Positions 51,132 through 62,114 of a stretch of 64,000 nucleotides of DNA are shown here, in pieces. The translations under genes were made by a program, and so were the position numbers. The stretch comes from Actinosynnema pretiosum. Lineage in GTDB: Bacteria; Actinomycetota; Actinomycetes; Mycobacteriales; Pseudonocardiaceae. Every line of letters begins with the position of its first letter. Positions within the stretch are counted from its first letter, which is position 1. The notes under the pieces were generated by a model that made no database searches, had not been told where the DNA came from, and saw nothing but the letters and a program-made list of their open reading frames with translations. The DNA lies in the NCBI RefSeq assembly GCF_024171695.1, contig NZ_JAMTCF010000013.1:1-64000 (forward strand). The letters run 5' to 3'.

Positions 51132-51154
51132 ACGGTACCGGCGATCACCGACAA
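51132..51154 (-). promoter_or_regulatory. PafBC-type (RecA-NDp-like) promoter of mpa
   Basis: On the minus strand: TTGTCGGTG, eight bases, TACCGT, a perfect match to the mycobacterial element TTGTCRGTG-N8-TANNNT. A leader of about 25 bases with a ribosome site follows before the ATG at 51100. Confidence 0.7.
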
Positions 51155-51838
51155 AAGCGGCCACCTCGGCGGGCGGCCGGAGCGCCGGGTGATCACCGGG
51201 TTCGACATGTACGGGGGGTGAACTGCTCCATCTCGGTGGCGCCGCGCGCCGCTCACCCGTTGCGGTGCACGTGCCGGTGGCCGTCCACCGGTTGTGTCCG
51301 GGCAGTGTCCCCGCCGTGACCGGGGAGTTCCAGGGGTTTTCGCGGGTGGGCGGACGGCGGTTCCCGTGCGCGCGGGGGTGACGGGCGGGTGATCGGGGCC
51401 GCAGCCAGGCCAGTTCGGGCGGCGGGTGGGCGGCGGGGGCGCTTCGGCGGGCGGGTGGGACTTCCCACAAGGTGGGCGGTCCGGTCGCGGGCGGTCGGGC
51501 GGCGGTCGCCCCGCGCGGGGGACGCCGGGCGGCGGCGCGGGCCCGGCTGCGGGCGCGGGCGCGGTTACGGTCAGCAGCCCTCGGGGGCGGACACCCCCGC
51601 CTGCCAGCCGGAATGCGGCCAACCGGGTGGTTTCGACCGGGGTGGGGCGGGGTGGGGGCGTTCGGCGGGTCCGGCTCGGGCGGCGCGGACGCCGGGGGCG
51701 CCCGCGACCGGGGACGCGGGCGCGTCCAGCACCCGCTGACCACCCCCGCCGGAGAGGTGTTCGACGCTCTCGGTGACCGGGCAGTTCCGCGGAGTGGAGG
51801 AAAGTCTCATCCAGGTGAACCTGCCGTGGTCAGGGCGC
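51155..51838. other. Gene-free GC-rich interval between mpa and the first Pro/Gln/Gly-rich gene
   Basis: About 680 bases with weak frames of low complexity (Arg/Gly/Pro/Ala-rich on both strands), none resembling a known family or having a good start. No hairpin, tRNA or repeat structure stood out. Confidence 0.5.
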
Positions 51839-51844
51839 TACTGT
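51839..51844 (+). promoter_or_regulatory. -10 box of first Pro/Gln/Gly-rich paralogue
   Basis: TACTGT inside AGGGCGCTACTGTGCGCA, a block repeated almost exactly before the third paralogue (TACTCT at 53843-53848). The leader to the ATG at 51884 would be about 33 bases. Confidence 0.5.
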
Positions 51845-51883
51845 GCGCACTGAGCACGGCCATCCCGGTATGAGGAGAACGCG

Positions 51884-52678
51884 ATGTCGGTCCCGCCACC
51901 CGGTCCGCACGGCCAGCAGCCGGACCCGCACGGGCAGCAGCCGGGGTACGGGCAGCCGGGGCAGTACGGGCAGCAGCCCGGCCCGTACGGGCAGCCGGAC
52001 CAGTTCGGCCAGCAGCTCGGCCAGCACGGGCAGCCGGGGTACGGGCAGCAGCCGGGGACGCCCGGCCAGTTCACCCCGTACGGCCAGCCCGGTTTCGACC
52101 CGAGCGGCGGCGTCCCGCCCAAGAAGAAGAGCGCCCTGCCCTGGGTGCTCGGCGGCGTCGGCGTGCTCGCCGTCGTCGGGGTCGTCGTCGGCCTGCTGGT
52201 GTTCACCGGCGACGACGGGAACGACACCGCGAGCGGCGGCTCGGACGAGCACGGCACCAGCGCGGGCGGCGGGTCGGAGAAGACGGCCGAGGCGCAGAAG
52301 GTCGTGGACGCGTACGTCGCCGAGTCGAACAAGGGCAAGGACGCGGACAAGGCGAAGGCCCAGAGCATGATCTGCGCCGCCGACCTGCCGACCGTGAAGG
52401 CGGTCGCCGAGCAGGCCGAGGAGCTGGAGGCCAGCATCCCGGCCGAGCGCCGCGAGAAGCTGAACTCGCTGAAGATGGACTACTCGGCGGAGAACGTGAC
52501 CGTGTCGGGCACGACCGGCTCGTTCACCATGCGGGTCAAGTACTCGAACGTCCCCGAGGGGCTGACGCTGCCCGCCGAGAGCACCACGGCGCTGGAGCTG
52601 GTCGAGGAGAGCAGCGGCTGGAAGCTCTGCGGCCTGGCCAAGCAGCTCACCGGCACCCCCGGCGGCGCCAACGGCTGA
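51884..52678 (+). CDS. Pro/Gln/Gly-rich single-pass membrane protein, paralogue 1
   Basis: A 264-residue envelope protein of unknown function. Residues 1-75 are repeats such as [16 protein letters not shown] and [21 protein letters not shown] leads into one membrane helix ([20 protein letters not shown], about 88-107). The outside part has a Ser/Gly linker and a domain of about 130 residues with two cysteines ([10 protein letters not shown] and [10 protein letters not shown]), resembling DUF4878-type or Rv0361-type domains. ATG at 51884 has GAGGAG near it. Paralogues follow at 52905 and 53935, each with its own leader; a strong hairpin follows this gene. Confidence 0.82.
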   Translation: MSVPPPGPHGQQPDPHGQQPGYGQPGQYGQQPGPYGQPDQFGQQLGQHGQPGYGQQPGTPGQFTPYGQPGFDPSGGVPPKKKSALPWVLGGVGVLAVVGVVVGLLVFTGDDGNDTASGGSDEHGTSAGGGSEKTAEAQKVVDAYVAESNKGKDADKAKAQSMICAADLPTVKAVAEQAEELEASIPAERREKLNSLKMDYSAENVTVSGTTGSFTMRVKYSNVPEGLTLPAESTTALELVEESSGWKLCGLAKQLTGTPGGANG

Positions 52679-52699
52679 CCGGTCCGGCGACCGGCCCCA

Positions 52700-52733
52700 A
52701 GACCCCGGCGACCCGCGCGGGTCGCCGGGGTCT
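52700..52733 (+). terminator. Hairpin after paralogue 1
   Basis: A perfect 15-bp stem (left arm AGACCCCGGCGACCC) with a GCGC loop, 22 bases after the stop at 52678. Confidence 0.8.
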
Positions 52734-52904
52734 CGCGCGTCCGGGGGGGTGTGCTCGCTCACGGCGCCGTGGGTGGGCGGCGGACCGGGTCGCCCCTCCC
52801 GGCGCACCGGGCCCACGCAGCCGCCTAGGGTGCGGGGGAAGGGGGCGACAGCGCCCTGACCAGGCGTTACCGCGCGGTGACGCGGTGTTGAGGAGGAGGG
52901 TGCG

Positions 52905-53759
52905 ATGTCGGTCCCGCCGCAGGGTCCCCACGGCTGGCAGCCCGGTCACGGGCAACCGCCCCACGGCAGGCCGGGCCACGGGCAGGCCCCCGACGCGCCC
53001 CAGCCCGGTCACGGGCGAGCCGGGGGCGCGCCGCAGCCCGGCTACGGGCAGCCCGGCCTCGGGCAGTTCGGCGCGCCCCACGGCCACCCCGGTTTCGCAC
53101 AACCACCCGGTCTCGCCCCGCCAGCCGGTTTCGCCCAGTACCCCGGTTTCGCCCAGCACGGTGGCGTCCCGCCCAGGAAGAAGAGCCCTCTCCCCTGGGT
53201 GCTGGCCGGTGTCGGCGCGCTGGTCGTCGCCGGGGTCGTCGCGGGCGTGGCGCTCTTCACCGGCGACGACGGGTCCGACACCGCCACCGGCGGCTCCAGC
53301 ACCGACAGCTCCGGCGGTTCCGACGCGGGCGCGGAGGCCAGGGCGTTCGTGGAGGCCTTCGCCGCCGAGGCGGGGAGCGCGCCGGTCGCCTCCGAGAACA
53401 CCGACCTGATCGCGATGTACTGCGCCGAGGACCGCAAGGTGCTCCAGCAGCTCAGCGCGCAGACGAAGCTGATGCGCCAGTCCATGACGGCGGAGCAGCG
53501 CGAGCGCTACGCCGAGCTGGAGAAGATGACCGTCAGCTACACGATCAAGTCGGTCACCGCCTCGGGGGACACCGGTTCGGCGGAGCTCAGGCTGAAGTAC
53601 GACAACGTGCCCACCACGATGAAGTCGAACTACCCCGAGCAGGACGGCGCGGTCGAGCTGGTCAAGGAGGGCGGCGAGTGGAAGGTCTGCGGGACGGCCA
53701 AGTCCGCGAAGCAGCTGATCGAGAGCGCCCCCGCCGACCCCACCGCCACCGGCCGCTGA
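52905..53759 (+). CDS. Pro/Gly-rich single-pass membrane protein, paralogue 2
   Basis: A 284-residue protein built like its neighbours: [17 protein letters not shown] start, Pro/Gly/His repeats ([14 protein letters not shown]) to about residue 90, [10 protein letters not shown], one helix ([20 protein letters not shown]) and an outside domain with cysteines in [10 protein letters not shown] and [10 protein letters not shown]. The repeat is richer in His and Phe ([16 protein letters not shown]) than in the other two. ATG at 52905 has GAGGAGGAGGG upstream; TAGGGT at 52826-52831 may be the -10 box. It has diverged most in its repeats, but the outside domain keeps the spacing of paralogue 1. Confidence 0.8.
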   Translation: MSVPPQGPHGWQPGHGQPPHGRPGHGQAPDAPQPGHGRAGGAPQPGYGQPGLGQFGAPHGHPGFAQPPGLAPPAGFAQYPGFAQHGGVPPRKKSPLPWVLAGVGALVVAGVVAGVALFTGDDGSDTATGGSSTDSSGGSDAGAEARAFVEAFAAEAGSAPVASENTDLIAMYCAEDRKVLQQLSAQTKLMRQSMTAEQRERYAELEKMTVSYTIKSVTASGDTGSAELRLKYDNVPTTMKSNYPEQDGAVELVKEGGEWKVCGTAKSAKQLIESAPADPTATGR

Positions 53760-53842
53760 ACACCCCTCGCTCCGGGTGACGCCGCAGCTCGGGGATCGTG
53801 CGGAACACCCCCGTTCCAGCGATCTTGCACCCCGCAGGGCGC

Positions 53843-53848
53843 TACTCT
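53843..53848 (+). promoter_or_regulatory. -10 box of paralogue 3
   Basis: TACTCT within AGGGCGCTACTCTGCGCA, nearly identical to the block before paralogue 1. The leader to 53935 would be about 80 bases. Confidence 0.45.
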
Positions 53849-53934
53849 GCGCAGGCGGGGACCGGAGTACCCAGGTCCCAGCATCCCCCTACCGGGCACC
53901 CAGCACCGCCCCAAGCAGCTCCAAGGAGATCTCC

Positions 53935-54777
53935 ATGTCGGTCCCGCCGCCTCCCGGTCCCCAGGGGCCGCCGTCCGGCCCGTTCGGCCAGCAGCCCGGC
54001 TACGGCCAGGTCCCCGGCGCGCCCCAGCCCGGTTACGGCCAGCCCAGCGGTGGCTTCCCGCAGCAGCCCCAGCCGGGTTACGGCCAGCAGCCCGGCCAGT
54101 ACGGGCAGCCGGACCAGTTCGGCCAGCAGCCCGGCCAGCCGGGGCAGTACGGCCAGCCCGGCCAGTTCGGGCAGCAGCCGGGCCAGTTCGGCCAGCCGGG
54201 GCAGCCGGGCCAGTTCGGCCAGCAGCCCGGCCAGTTCGGGCAGCAGCCCTACGGCCAGCCCGGCTTCGACCAGTACGGCGGCGGGATGCCGCCCAAGAAG
54301 AAGAGCCCCCTGCCGTGGGTGCTCGGCGGCGTCGGCGCGGTCGTGGTGATCGGCGTCGTCGTGACGCTGGTGATGGTGCTCGGCGGTGGTGGCGGCAGCA
54401 GCGCGCAGGAAGTGGCCGAGCGCTACGTCGCGGCGTCCAACGGCGGCGAGAAGCTGGGCGAGGACTTGCTCTGCGCCGCGGACGCGGCCAAGATCGCCGA
54501 GCTGAACAAGCAGTTCGAGGACATGGAGAAGCCCGACCTGGGCGACCTCCCCGACTCGCCCGCCTCGCAGATGAAGGCCACGAACACCCTCGGCAAGGTG
54601 ACCGAGAACGGCGACAAGGGCACCTTCGAGGTGATCGTGAAGTTCGAGAACGTGCCGGACATCATGAAGGACTACGTCAAGGACACCACGCGCACGATGG
54701 ACGTGGTGAAGGAGGACGGCGGCTGGAAGGTCTGCAACGTCTTCAAGGCGCTGGAGACCACCACCCTCGGCGGCTGA
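53935..54777 (+). CDS. Pro/Gln/Gly-rich single-pass membrane protein, paralogue 3
   Basis: A 280-residue member of the same family, with the longest repeat region (residues 1-115; [20 protein letters not shown] units), [10 protein letters not shown], one helix ([21 protein letters not shown]) and an outside domain of about 130 residues with cysteines in [10 protein letters not shown] and [13 protein letters not shown] at 53935 has AAGGAG upstream; a longer frame exists but lacks family content. The positively charged run before the helix puts the repeats in the cytoplasm. Low-complexity tails of this kind can drive clustering at the membrane, an inference. Confidence 0.82.
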   Translation: MSVPPPPGPQGPPSGPFGQQPGYGQVPGAPQPGYGQPSGGFPQQPQPGYGQQPGQYGQPDQFGQQPGQPGQYGQPGQFGQQPGQFGQPGQPGQFGQQPGQFGQQPYGQPGFDQYGGGMPPKKKSPLPWVLGGVGAVVVIGVVVTLVMVLGGGGGSSAQEVAERYVAASNGGEKLGEDLLCAADAAKIAELNKQFEDMEKPDLGDLPDSPASQMKATNTLGKVTENGDKGTFEVIVKFENVPDIMKDYVKDTTRTMDVVKEDGGWKVCNVFKALETTTLGG

Positions 54778-54793
54778 CCCCCCTGAGCAGCGA

Positions 54794-54829
54794 GAACGCC
54801 CCGGCGACCACCAGGTCGCCGGGGCGTTC
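54794..54829. terminator. Hairpin after paralogue 3, shared with trmI
   Basis: A perfect 15-bp stem (left arm GAACGCCCCGGCGAC) with a six-base loop, between convergent paralogue 3 and trmI. Confidence 0.8.
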
Positions 54830-54845
54830 GACGTTCAGTGCCAGC

Positions 54846-57509
<2,664 letters not shown>

Positions 57510-57513
<4 letters not shown>

Positions 57514-58181
57514 GCGGGGACGCGGTGAGTGGGGACGCTGCGAGCGTGGACGGGGTCGTCGAGGTGCTGGTGGCCGACGACCACGCGGCGGTGCGGGCGG
57601 GCCTGGTGATGATCCTGGGCGGCGCGCCGGGCGTGCGGGTGGTCGGCGAGGCGGCGGACGGGGACGCGGCCGTGCGGCTGGCCCGCGAGCTGCGGCCGGA
57701 CGTGGTGCTGATGGACGTGCGGATGCCGGGGGTGGACGGCATCGAGGCGACCCGGCGGCTGGCCGGGGTGTGCGAGGTGCTGGTGCTGACCACGTTCGAC
57801 CTGGACGAGTACGTGCGCGGGGCGCTGCGCGCGGGCGCGGCCGGGTTCCTGCTGAAGTCGGTGGAGGCCCCGGCGCTGGTGGACGCGGTGCGGCGGGTCG
57901 CGGCCGGTGACGGCGTGCTGGCGCCATCGGTCACCAGGCGGGTGATGCGGGAGTTCGCGGCCGGGCCCGCCGCCCGCGCCAAGCCCGACCTGGGCGCGCT
58001 GACCGACCGCGAGGTCGACGTGCTGCGCTGCCTGGGCGACGGCCTGTCGAACGCGCAGATCGGCGCCCGGCTGCACATCGGCGAGACGACGGTGAAGACG
58101 CACGTGTCGCGGGTGCTGATGAAGCTGGACCTGCGCTCGCGCGTCCAGGCCGCCCTGCTCGCGCAGGACGCCGACCTCTGA
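57510..58181 (+). CDS. NarL/FixJ-type response regulator (second system)
   Basis: A 223-residue regulator. Receiver: VLVADDHAAVRAGLVMIL, phosphorylated Asp69 in VVLMDVRMPGVDG, Lys in GFLLKSVEAPAL. Helix-turn-helix: LGALTDREVDVLRCLGDGLS and IGETTVKTHVSRVLMKLDLR. As in the first system, a short repetitive N-terminus (SGDAVSGDAASVDG) precedes the receiver, and alternative starts exist there. The overlap with the kinase gene implies coupled translation. Confidence 0.91.
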
Positions 58182-58230
58182 GCCGTCGCCCCCGGCCGCC
58201 GGGGCTGGGGGTGCCTGCCTGCCCTCGGGA

Positions 58231-59091
58231 CTAGCCCGCCTTCGGGAAGTGGGGGCGCAGGTTCGCGGCCATGAGCCGGTCGAGCGCCCGGTCGCCGAGC
58301 AGGCGCGGGAGGCGGGTGAGCAGGGCCGCGTCGCGCCCGATGGTGTAGCGGGCGCGGGGCTTGCGGGTGGTCGCGGCGTCGGCGATGACCCGGCCCGCCG
58401 CCTCTGCGGGCAGTCCGGCCTCCGTGAACGCCGTGGCCTGGTTGATGATCGCCTGGAGCAGTCCGCCGTACCGGCGGCGCTCGGTGGGCGTCATGGCGGC
58501 GAGGGTTCCGGTGGCGCGCTCGATGCCGTGGCCGGTCATCTCGGTGCGCACCCCGCCAGGCTCGACCACCACGACCGTGACGCCGTGCGGGGCCAGCTCG
58601 CGGCGCAGCGCGTCGCTCATGCCCTCCATGGCGAACTTCGCGCCCGCGTACGCGCCGTACGTGGGCATGGCGACCTTGCCGCCGACGGAGCTGATGTTGA
58701 CCACCCGACCGGAGCTGGCGTGCAGCGCGGGCAGCAGGGCCTTGGTGACGGCGACGTGCCCGAAGAAGTTCACCTCGAACTGGCGTCGCCACTCGTCCAT
58801 GGGCAGCAGCTCGACCGGGGCGTTGATGGCGATGCCCGCGTTGTTGACCAGCGCGCGCAGCGGCCTGCGGTCCTCGGCGACCCGGTGGGCGGCGGCCGCG
58901 ATCAGCGCCGGGTCGGTGACGTCGAGCAGCACCGGCTCCAGCCCCGGCGCGCGCAGCGCGTCGGCGTCCGCCTCGCGCCGGACGCCCGCGAGCACGTGGT
59001 AGCCGCGTCGGGCCAGCTCGCGGGCGGTGGCGGCGCCCATCCCGGTGGAGGCGCCGCTGATCAGGACCAGCTCTTCGTGTGACGTTGTCAT
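58231..59091 (-). CDS. Short-chain dehydrogenase/reductase (TetR-controlled)
   Basis: A 286-residue NAD(P)-dependent oxidoreductase. Cofactor site VLISGASTGMGAATARELA, ALVNNAGIAINAPVELL, Ser in VVNISSVGGKVAMP, and Tyr/Lys in YGAYAGAKFAMEGMSDALRR. The C-terminal part resembles retinol-dehydrogenase-like bacterial SDRs. The ATG at 59091 was chosen because on the minus strand TTGACA (59122-59127), 17 bases, GACCAT, seven bases leads straight to it. Operators for the divergent TetR lie over this promoter, so induction by a TetR ligand is expected. The substrate is unknown. Confidence 0.88.
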   Translation of the reverse strand: MTTSHEELVLISGASTGMGAATARELARRGYHVLAGVRREADADALRAPGLEPVLLDVTDPALIAAAAHRVAEDRRPLRALVNNAGIAINAPVELLPMDEWRRQFEVNFFGHVAVTKALLPALHASSGRVVNISSVGGKVAMPTYGAYAGAKFAMEGMSDALRRELAPHGVTVVVVEPGGVRTEMTGHGIERATGTLAAMTPTERRRYGGLLQAIINQATAFTEAGLPAEAAGRVIADAATTRKPRARYTIGRDAALLTRLPRLLGDRALDRLMAANLRPHFPKAG

Positions 59092-59148
59092 ATGAATCAT
59101 GGTCGGCATTTCATGTGACATTGTCAAGCGAGTCGGCTGACAGTGTCA
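59080..59148. promoter_or_regulatory. Divergent promoters with three TetR-type operators
   Basis: Palindromes TGACGTTGTCA (59080-59090), TGACATTGTCA (59116-59126) and TGACAGTGTCA (59138-59148) share TGACANTGTCA. The second overlaps the SDR -35 box (TTGACA, 59122-59127), the third lies just before the regulator's own -10 box TAAGCT (59151-59156), and the first starts next to the SDR start codon. Confidence 0.8.
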
Positions 59149-59163
59149 GATAAGCTGTGGCGC

Positions 59164-59763
59164 ATGGTCAGCAGAGCGGAGAGCGCGGCCACGACCCGGC
59201 GCGCGCTGGTCGACGCCGCCGCCAGGCTGCTGGACGAGGGCGGGCCCGATGCCGTGACGCTGCGCGCGGTCGGCGCGCTCGCCGGGGTGTCCAGGGGCGC
59301 GCCGTACGGGCACTTCCCCGACAAGGAGCACCTCCTGGCCGCCGTCGCCGAGCGGAGCTGGCACCGGATCGGCGACGACCTCGACGCCCTCGTCGCGGAC
59401 GGGTCGCTCGCCGCCGACGAGCGCCTGGAGCGCGCGCTCACCGGCCTCCTCGACGTCGGCAGGCGCCACCCGCACGCCTACGCGCTGATGTTCGCCGTGC
59501 CGACCGAGGAGCACCCCGGCGCGGTCGCCGCCGTGTCCCGCACGCACGACCGGTTCCTCGGCATCGTCGCGGACGTCGTCGGCGACCCGGACCAGGTCGG
59601 GCCGGTGGGGGCGCTGCTGATGGCGAGCGTGCAGGGCGTCGTCGCGATGGAGAACAGCGGGCACCTCACCGCCGAGAAGTGGCAGGCCACCGGCGACGAG
59701 GTGCTCAGGCTGCTGATCTCCCGGATCGAGCGCGCGCCCGAACCCCCGACGCCCGCCGACTAG
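59164..59763 (+). CDS. TetR family repressor (divergent to SDR gene)
   Basis: A 199-residue regulator. The helix-turn-helix is TTRRALVDAAARLLDEGG with TLRAVGALAGVSRGAPYGHF; the ligand domain includes HPHAYALMFAVPTEEHPGAV. ATG at 59164 is seven bases after TAAGCT, a leaderless layout; an earlier GTG at 59143 lies within the operator. The three TGACANTGTCA palindromes in the shared interval fit repression of both the SDR gene and itself. Confidence 0.9.
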   Translation: MVSRAESAATTRRALVDAAARLLDEGGPDAVTLRAVGALAGVSRGAPYGHFPDKEHLLAAVAERSWHRIGDDLDALVADGSLAADERLERALTGLLDVGRRHPHAYALMFAVPTEEHPGAVAAVSRTHDRFLGIVADVVGDPDQVGPVGALLMASVQGVVAMENSGHLTAEKWQATGDEVLRLLISRIERAPEPPTPAD

Positions 59764-59766
59764 GCG

Positions 59767-59781
59767 GCGCGGGGACCGCGC
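59767..59781 (+). terminator. Small hairpin after the TetR gene
   Basis: GCGCGG/CCGCGC 6-bp stem with GGA loop, five bases after the stop codon. The rest of 59764-60013 (250 bases) has only short direct repeats such as ACGCGCGCGAG (two copies) and no gene. Confidence 0.4.
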
Positions 59782-60013
59782 GGCGACGGTCCGGTCGACG
59801 CGCGCGAGTGCGCCTCGTCGGCGACGACCGCGTCGGGACGCGCGCGAGGGTGGCCGCGTTCGTCGCCCGCGACGTGGCTCCCGACGTCAGGTCGGGGATG
59901 CGTCGCCGTCCGCGATCCACGACCGCAGCCGTCCGCAGGCGGGTCCGCCACGCCCGGCACGCGCCGGAACCACCGGAAGCCCGATCACCAGCGCACCGGA
60001 CACCGATCACCGG

Positions 60014-61144
60014 CTAGCGGCGCTCCAGCGCGGCCTTGAGGTCCTCCCGGCGCAGCACCCCGGCGGGCCTGCCCTCCAGGTCGACCACCAGGTACTCGCG
60101 CGCCGCCGTCCCCCGCACCCGCTCCACCACGTCGTCCCCGGACTCGTCGGCGAGCAGCACGGTCTCCGGCCGGATCGGCACGGCCGCCTGCTCGGCGGGC
60201 GCGTGCGGGGACGTGCCCGCCAGGCGCTCGGCGAGGGTCCGGTCCAGCAGCCCGGCGGCGACCCCGTCCGCGCGCACCAGCACCACCCCGCGCCCGGCCG
60301 CGGCCGACAGCGCGCCCGCCACCGGGCTCTCGGCGGGCAGCTGGAGCACCGGTCGCACGAGCTGCTGCAGGGTCAGCCCCTCCGGCCAGGTCCCGGCCCG
60401 CTCGGCGGCCGACTCGCCCCGCGCGCCCGCGACCACGAACCAGGCGGTGAGCAGGCACACGCCGAAGCGCAGCCAGCGGTCCGGCGCGCCGTCGAGCAGC
60501 CCCAGCACCGCCCAGACCACCAGGAGCGCGGCGACCAGCCCGCCGCCGACGACGGCGGCCCTGGTGCCGGTGGCGCGCTTGCCGGTGATGGCCCAGACGC
60601 CCGCGCGCAGGATGCGCCCGCCGTCCAGCGGCAGGCCGGGCAGGAGGTTGAACACGGCGACGGCGGCGTTGGCGAACGCGGTCTGCGCGACCAGCAGCCA
60701 CACCGCGTCGGTGGTCGGGATGGCGTGGGCGCCGAGCGCGAACACGCCCGCGAGCAGCACGGACACCAGCGGTCCCGCCGCCGCGACCAGCCCCTCGTGG
60801 CGCGGGGTGCCGGGAGCCCTGGCCACCTCGGAGACCCCGCCCAGCAGGAACAGCCGCAGCCTGCGCACCGGGATGCCCAGGCGCAGCGCGACCAGGCTGT
60901 GGCCCAGCTCGTGGGCCAGCACGGACAACCCCAGGAACAGCGCGAACGCCGCCGCGAGCGCCAAGCCGGTGAAGCCGCCCGCGTCCGGGCTGATCCGGCT
61001 CGCGAGCGGCGCGTACAGCACGACGATGACCGCCGAGCCCAGCCACCACGACGGGGCCAGCAGCACCGGGATCCCGGCCGCGCGGAACAGCGGCAGACCG
61101 CCCTCCCGGCCCGCCCTCGCCCGCCAGCCCTCCGCAGTCGCCAT
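60014..61144 (-). CDS. M50 family site-2 protease with CBS domains
   Basis: A 376-residue intramembrane metalloprotease. HELGH at 78-82 is the zinc site, with the third ligand Asp in NLLPGLPLDGGRILRAG. Six hydrophobic segments fill residues 25-225. The C-terminal 130 residues form a CBS pair (LTLQQLVRPVLQLPAESPVA, LVVDLEGRPAGVLRREDLKA) that may bind adenine nucleotides and gate activity. Such proteases cut membrane-bound regulators; the target here is unknown. ATG at 61144 is seven bases after TACGCT. It is divergent from the RecB-family gene. Confidence 0.9.
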   Translation of the reverse strand: MATAEGWRARAGREGGLPLFRAAGIPVLLAPSWWLGSAVIVVLYAPLASRISPDAGGFTGLALAAAFALFLGLSVLAHELGHSLVALRLGIPVRRLRLFLLGGVSEVARAPGTPRHEGLVAAAGPLVSVLLAGVFALGAHAIPTTDAVWLLVAQTAFANAAVAVFNLLPGLPLDGGRILRAGVWAITGKRATGTRAAVVGGGLVAALLVVWAVLGLLDGAPDRWLRFGVCLLTAWFVVAGARGESAAERAGTWPEGLTLQQLVRPVLQLPAESPVAGALSAAAGRGVVLVRADGVAAGLLDRTLAERLAGTSPHAPAEQAAVPIRPETVLLADESGDDVVERVRGTAAREYLVVDLEGRPAGVLRREDLKAALERR

Positions 61145-61199
61145 CGGGGGGAGCGTAGGCGCGTTCGTGTCACGTCGGGGTGTGCCGGGCCGACCGGGG

Positions 61200-61222
61200 C
61201 TGTCGGTGGGGTGGCCTACTGT
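61200..61222 (+). promoter_or_regulatory. PafBC-type promoter of the RecB-family nuclease
   Basis: CTGTCGGTG, eight bases, TACTGT, then seven bases to the ATG at 61230: 8 of 9 positions of TTGTCRGTG with exact spacing and a full TANNNT box. Confidence 0.6.
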
Positions 61223-61229
61223 GCTCCGC

Positions 61230-62099
61230 ATGGCAGCGCCCACCACATCCGATCGCCCCGTGCGCAGGCCGGCCCTGTCGCCCTCCCGCGCGGGCGACTT
61301 CAAGCAGTGCCCGCTGCTCTACCGCTTCCGCGCGGTCGACCGGCTCCCCGAGAAGCCGACGAAGGCCCAGGTCAGGGGCACCGTAGTGCACGCCGTCCTG
61401 GAGGACCTGTTCGCGCTGCCCGCCGCCGAGCGGGTGCCCGAGCGCGCCCGCGACCTGGTCGAACCCGCCTGGGCGCGGGTGCGGCGGGAGCGGCCCGAGT
61501 TCGCGGAGCTGTTCGGCGCGGACCAGGACGAGGAGCAGGCCGACTGGCTGTCGTCGGCCCGCGAGCTGCTGGAGGGGTACTTCGGGCTGGAGGACCCCCG
61601 GCGGTTCGACCCGGAGTCGCGGGAGCTGCTGGTCGAGTGGGAGCTGCCGTCCGGGGTGCTGCTGCGCGGCTACGTGGACCGGGTCGACGTGGCGCCCACC
61701 GGCGAGATCCGGGTGGTCGACTACAAGACCGGCGCGGCCCCGCGCGAGCACGTGGAGGGCAAGGCGCTGTTCCAGATGAAGTTCTACGCGCTGGTGCTGT
61801 GGCGGCAGCGCGGCGTGGTGCCCAGGCAGCTGCGGCTGATGTACCTGGCGGACCGGCAGGCGCTGGCGTACTCGCCGGACGAGGGCGAGCTGGCCAGGTT
61901 CGAGCGGACCCTGGAGGCGATCTGGGCCGCGATCCTGCGGGCCGGGCGCACCGGCGACTTCCGGCCGAACCCGAGCCGGTTGTGCGACTACTGCGACCAC
62001 AAGGCGCTGTGCCCCGCGTTCGACGGGACGCCGCCGCCGTACCCCGGCTGGCCGGAGCCGGGGGCGGTGGCCGAGAACCCCGCCGACCGGGTCGACTAG
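61230..62099 (+). CDS. RecB-family PD-(D/E)XK nuclease with iron-sulfur cysteines
   Basis: A 289-residue nuclease like M. tuberculosis Rv2119. It opens LSPSRAGDFKQCPLLYRFR, with GTVVHAVLEDLF, and the active site is GYVDRVDVAPTGEIRVVDYKTG (Asp and D-x-K). Cys27 with the C-terminal cluster in SRLCDYCDHKALCPAF has the spacing of the 4Fe-4S ligands of AddB/Cas4-type nucleases. ATG at 61230 is seven bases after TACTGT, and a PafBC-type element precedes that box. A role in double-strand-break or other DNA repair is likely; the partner helicase is not here. A thioesterase gene follows 15 bases after the stop. Confidence 0.9.
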   Translation: MAAPTTSDRPVRRPALSPSRAGDFKQCPLLYRFRAVDRLPEKPTKAQVRGTVVHAVLEDLFALPAAERVPERARDLVEPAWARVRRERPEFAELFGADQDEEQADWLSSARELLEGYFGLEDPRRFDPESRELLVEWELPSGVLLRGYVDRVDVAPTGEIRVVDYKTGAAPREHVEGKALFQMKFYALVLWRQRGVVPRQLRLMYLADRQALAYSPDEGELARFERTLEAIWAAILRAGRTGDFRPNPSRLCDYCDHKALCPAFDGTPPPYPGWPEPGAVAENPADRVD

Positions 62100-62114
62100 G
62101 GCCGGGGGCTCGGG

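Noticed and set aside
51389-51873. Candidate short genes between mpa and the first PQG gene
   Set aside because: Products are Arg/Gly/Pro-rich without hydrophobic core or known motif, and several frames overlap equally well.
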